Positions 61,994 to 64,000 of a stretch of 64,000 nt of DNA are shown in pieces (position 1 is the first letter of the stretch; every line of letters begins with the position of its first letter). The translations under genes and the position numbers were made by a program. Below the pieces are notes generated by a model. The model did no database searches. It saw only the letters and a list, made by a program, of their open reading frames with translations, and had not been told where the DNA came from. The DNA is from Paenibacillus thermotolerans (lineage in GTDB: Bacteria > Bacillota > Bacilli > Paenibacillales > YIM-B00363): assembly GCF_028745515.1 (NCBI RefSeq), contig NZ_JAQZSG010000007.1:120239-184238 (forward strand), given 5' to 3'.

Positions 61994-62959
61994 ATGAAGA
62001 GAGTTATCGCGTTTGTAGTCATGATGATGTTGTTCGCTACTGTGGTGAACGCATCCGGTATGTACGGGACATACAAGGGGAACCCGATCGTCAAAGTAAA
62101 AATCAACGGAACAGAACAGAAGACGACGGATGTGCCGGCAATCAGCATGCAGGGCCGGGTCATGGTCCCGCTCAATATGCTCCGGGCCGCGGGGGCGGAG
62201 GTTACGTGGGATAACAAAACGCAAACCGCAAGCGTCACCACGAAGTCCGGCAGTTCTTCTAAAGATATCGTGAGCTATCTGAGCTCCGTTTCGGAGAAGG
62301 TAGACCGTCTCGGCGGATCTTATTTGACGTTAGCGTACGATGAAACCGGGCCGTATATGAGCGTGTCGTACTCGGCCGTAGCGAACTATGATGAGGATGT
62401 CGCCAATATTTCGGCATTGACCGAATTTGTGGCTAATACGGAAGCGGCTTGGATGTATGTGTATGTATATTCGCCTGCATCGGAAGGCTCCGTATACACC
62501 GGGAACGTCGAAGTGTCGCGCGAGGACGCGGAAGCTTACGTGAACGGAAAGCTGACGGAAGAGCATTATTTCGACAGTTGGGTCATCAATTCGACGGAGC
62601 TGCTTGGAGACGCGGAGTACGACGAAGAGGATGCGTATGATGATACGGCTGCGATCGAGCTGTATTCCTTCGATGGAGAAGTATACTTGGGGCAATTGAC
62701 CAGCGACGATACGGCGGACAGCGTGTTCAATGAGAAAGGCGAATTCGGCGGCAAAACGTCCGCAAACTCCATCTGGAATCCGAAAAGCAAATACGGCGGG
62801 GAAACATCGGATGAAGGCGTATTTAACAAAAAGGCGACGAAGCCGCCGGCGATTTACTTTTATGACGAGCTGATCGGGTATTTAACCGCTAATCCGGATT
62901 TTGAAGACGGGGTGCACCCTGACGAGCTGATGGATTGGCTGCTTGAGAACGGATTTTAA
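61994..62959 (+). CDS. Secreted stalk-domain (copper-amine-oxidase N-terminal-like) protein
   Basis: The 321-aa protein has a signal peptide (hydrophobic residues 4-19, ending VNASG), then a stalk-type repeat (VKINGTEQKTTDVPAISMQGRVMVPLNMLRAAGAEVTWDNKTQTASV) near residues 34-80. A longer middle domain and a C-terminal part with repeated FGGKTSANSIWNPKS / YGGETSDEGVFNKKA units follow. The stalk domain is common in Paenibacillus surface proteins and is thought to act as a structural or cell-wall-binding module. Function is unknown. Confidence 0.85.
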   Translation: MKRVIAFVVMMMLFATVVNASGMYGTYKGNPIVKVKINGTEQKTTDVPAISMQGRVMVPLNMLRAAGAEVTWDNKTQTASVTTKSGSSSKDIVSYLSSVSEKVDRLGGSYLTLAYDETGPYMSVSYSAVANYDEDVANISALTEFVANTEAAWMYVYVYSPASEGSVYTGNVEVSREDAEAYVNGKLTEEHYFDSWVINSTELLGDAEYDEEDAYDDTAAIELYSFDGEVYLGQLTSDDTADSVFNEKGEFGGKTSANSIWNPKSKYGGETSDEGVFNKKATKPPAIYFYDELIGYLTANPDFEDGVHPDELMDWLLENGF

Positions 62960-63015
62960 TTGTAGCGGTGCGGGAGCGGTCCTTTACATTGGGGCTGCTT
63001 TTTTGCATTGTGCGC

Positions 63016-63066
63016 AAAAAAAATGCCGCATTCCGGGTTCGCCCTTATAGGCCGGAATGTCGGCTA
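63016..63066 (-). terminator. Terminator of the 107-aa gene
   Basis: On the minus strand GCCGACATTCCGG pairs with CCGGAATGCGGC, with a bulge and a long loop, followed by ATTTTTTTTGC. It lies just after the stop codon at 63075. Confidence 0.75.
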
Positions 63067-63074
63067 TTTCTGTT

Positions 63075-63398
63075 TTACAGCCAGTAGTTGTACTCTTTGT
63101 CCACGATAGTTTGGAACGATGGGCTTGCTTCGGCGATCGTTTTGTAAATTTGTTTGTATTGATCGTTCAACAGGCTCAAGATCAATTGGCAGCGGACATC
63201 GTCGTTGTCCTTTTTTAAGTTGTTGATGATTTTGATCGGTTGGAATTCATCGTCAATCATCGTGCTGATTAACGCAAACTGAAATCCATTATAATAAAAA
63301 GTGACGATGAGCTTCTTGGTGCTGGGCAAATACTGGATGGCCACATCTTCGAGTGACCCGTTGCCGTATGGAATGGAACGCAAATAAGGTGAAGCCAT
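63075..63398 (-). CDS. Hypothetical 107-aa protein
   Basis: ATG 63398 has AGGGAT 8 bases upstream; an earlier in-frame ATG at 63419 has none. The protein has no signal peptide or membrane span, with a beta-rich N-terminal half (LIVTFYYNGFQFALIS) and a helical C-terminal half. No family was recognised. It is followed by a good terminator and lies upstream of, and opposite to, the rrn leader. Confidence 0.65.
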   Translation of the reverse strand: MASPYLRSIPYGNGSLEDVAIQYLPSTKKLIVTFYYNGFQFALISTMIDDEFQPIKIINNLKKDNDDVRCQLILSLLNDQYKQIYKTIAEASPSFQTIVDKEYNYWL

Positions 63399-63771
63399 AG
63401 TTTGATCCCTGCCTGACATACGTAAGAATATGTTTTATTATAGCATTTATTTTTCTTTATTAAATTGTGAAATAATTAACATTATTAGGTCCAAAGAACG
63501 TTGAACTCAATAACGATAAGGTCTTTAGAGATATGTATATTCATAAAATGAGACGAAAGCCCCATGCACGAAATACCCTCTATAAACTTTATCAGATATG
63601 ACTGGATAGAATCAATGAGTGAATGGCTATGTCGGTGGATTTATTTTCCTGTTGCATCGGGCGCGCCGTCTGTGATACATTATTGCTTGTCGCTCAAAAC
63701 GGACGCCTTCGGGCGGCGTTGAATGACGAGAATCGACAGAACGGTGCGAACTGATATGGTAAAAATACAGG

Positions 63772-63800
63772 TTGCGCGGTTCGTTGAAACGTGATAAGAT
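63772..63800 (+). promoter_or_regulatory. Predicted rRNA-operon promoter
   Basis: TTGCGC at 63772-63777 and TAAGAT at 63795-63800 are separated by 17 bases. It is followed by a leader with a boxA-like element and no reading frame, as in Bacillota rrn operons. Confidence 0.6.
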
Positions 63801-64000
63801 GTAATTCCTGTCGCCGAGAAGGTGACGGGGACGAGTAAGACAAGCTTGCTCCTTGAAAACTGAACAACGAGCACGGACTTTTCGAAGGTGTCGCTCCTGC
63901 GATATCGAGGAAATGTCCAGCATACGCTTGTGCGATTGTTATGATCGTACAATTAAAGTAAGTCAGCTTTTAAATCATGAGTTCAGATATGAACTTCTCT
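63801..64000 (+). other. rRNA-operon leader with boxA-like motif, runs off the window
   Basis: The region contains TGCTCCTTGAAAACTGAACA (starting 63847), typical of Bacillota rrn leaders and spacers and including a boxA-like TGCTCCTTGA. There is no gene. The 16S rRNA gene is expected just beyond base 64000 but is not visible. Confidence 0.65.

Overview
The window looks like a chromosome segment of a spore-forming Bacillota, most likely Paenibacillaceae (Paenibacillus/Cohnella type). The grounds are strong AGGAGG-type ribosome sites with frequent GTG/TTG starts, YesM/YesN-type two-component regulators beside sugar-type ABC transporters, a DUF421 protein, a CotH/VTC/DUF4956 trio, stalk-domain secreted proteins, and an rRNA-operon leader at the right end. 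The genus is inferred; no rRNA gene is inside the window.

Left part (1-8400): two parallel carbon-uptake modules. Each has a regulator with a LacI-type ligand domain and a Cof-type HAD phosphatase. The first continues with a metallophosphoesterase, the second with a complete sugar ABC importer (two permeases and a lipoprotein). A shared 22-bp TTGT-N14-ACAA-like site precedes the regulator and both HAD operons and is a good operator candidate. 8400-14700 holds an MFS exporter, a small membrane protein, a UvrD/PcrA-type helicase, a DUF421 protein with a polyglutamine run and an epimerase-like reductase. 14818-25242 is one functional block: YesM/YesN sensor and regulator, family-5 binding protein, DppB/C-type permeases, two ATPases and a GH172 (DUF2961) glycosidase, with a candidate CcpA cre site in front of the binding-protein gene. 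25694-30321 contains an HD phosphohydrolase, a uracil-DNA-glycosylase-like protein and a polyphosphate-type trio (DUF4956, LRR-CotH, VTC domain). A 5TMR histidine kinase follows.

Middle (about 31900-54300): an A/T-richer defence island. In order: a class-2 DISARM-like operon (drmE, drmA, drmB, drmMII) with no drmC detected and with a Vsr endonuclease and an unknown 98-aa gene downstream; a decayed DDE transposon; a promoter-hairpin unit that may be a small RNA; a complete three-gene ABC-3C system; a sulfur-binding-domain/HNH endonuclease with a PLD-DEAD-DUF3427 helicase (frameshifted) and a small MazG-like pyrophosphohydrolase; a YjbR protein; and a toxin-antitoxin pair whose DUF4258-type toxin has an in-frame stop. 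DISARM acts on DNA lacking self 5mC, whereas the SBD-HNH enzyme is expected to act on phosphorothioate DNA, so the island would cover opposite kinds of invader. No dnd/ssp modification genes are visible in the window.

Right part (54488-64000): ordinary chromosomal genes (sugar-phosphate isomerase-like, class-C serine hydrolase, ABC-F, PhyH dioxygenase, aldo/keto reductase, stalk-domain protein, small proteins), repeats, and an rrn promoter with leader and boxA-like motif that run off the window just before the expected 16S gene. No CRISPR array and no tRNA was recognised.
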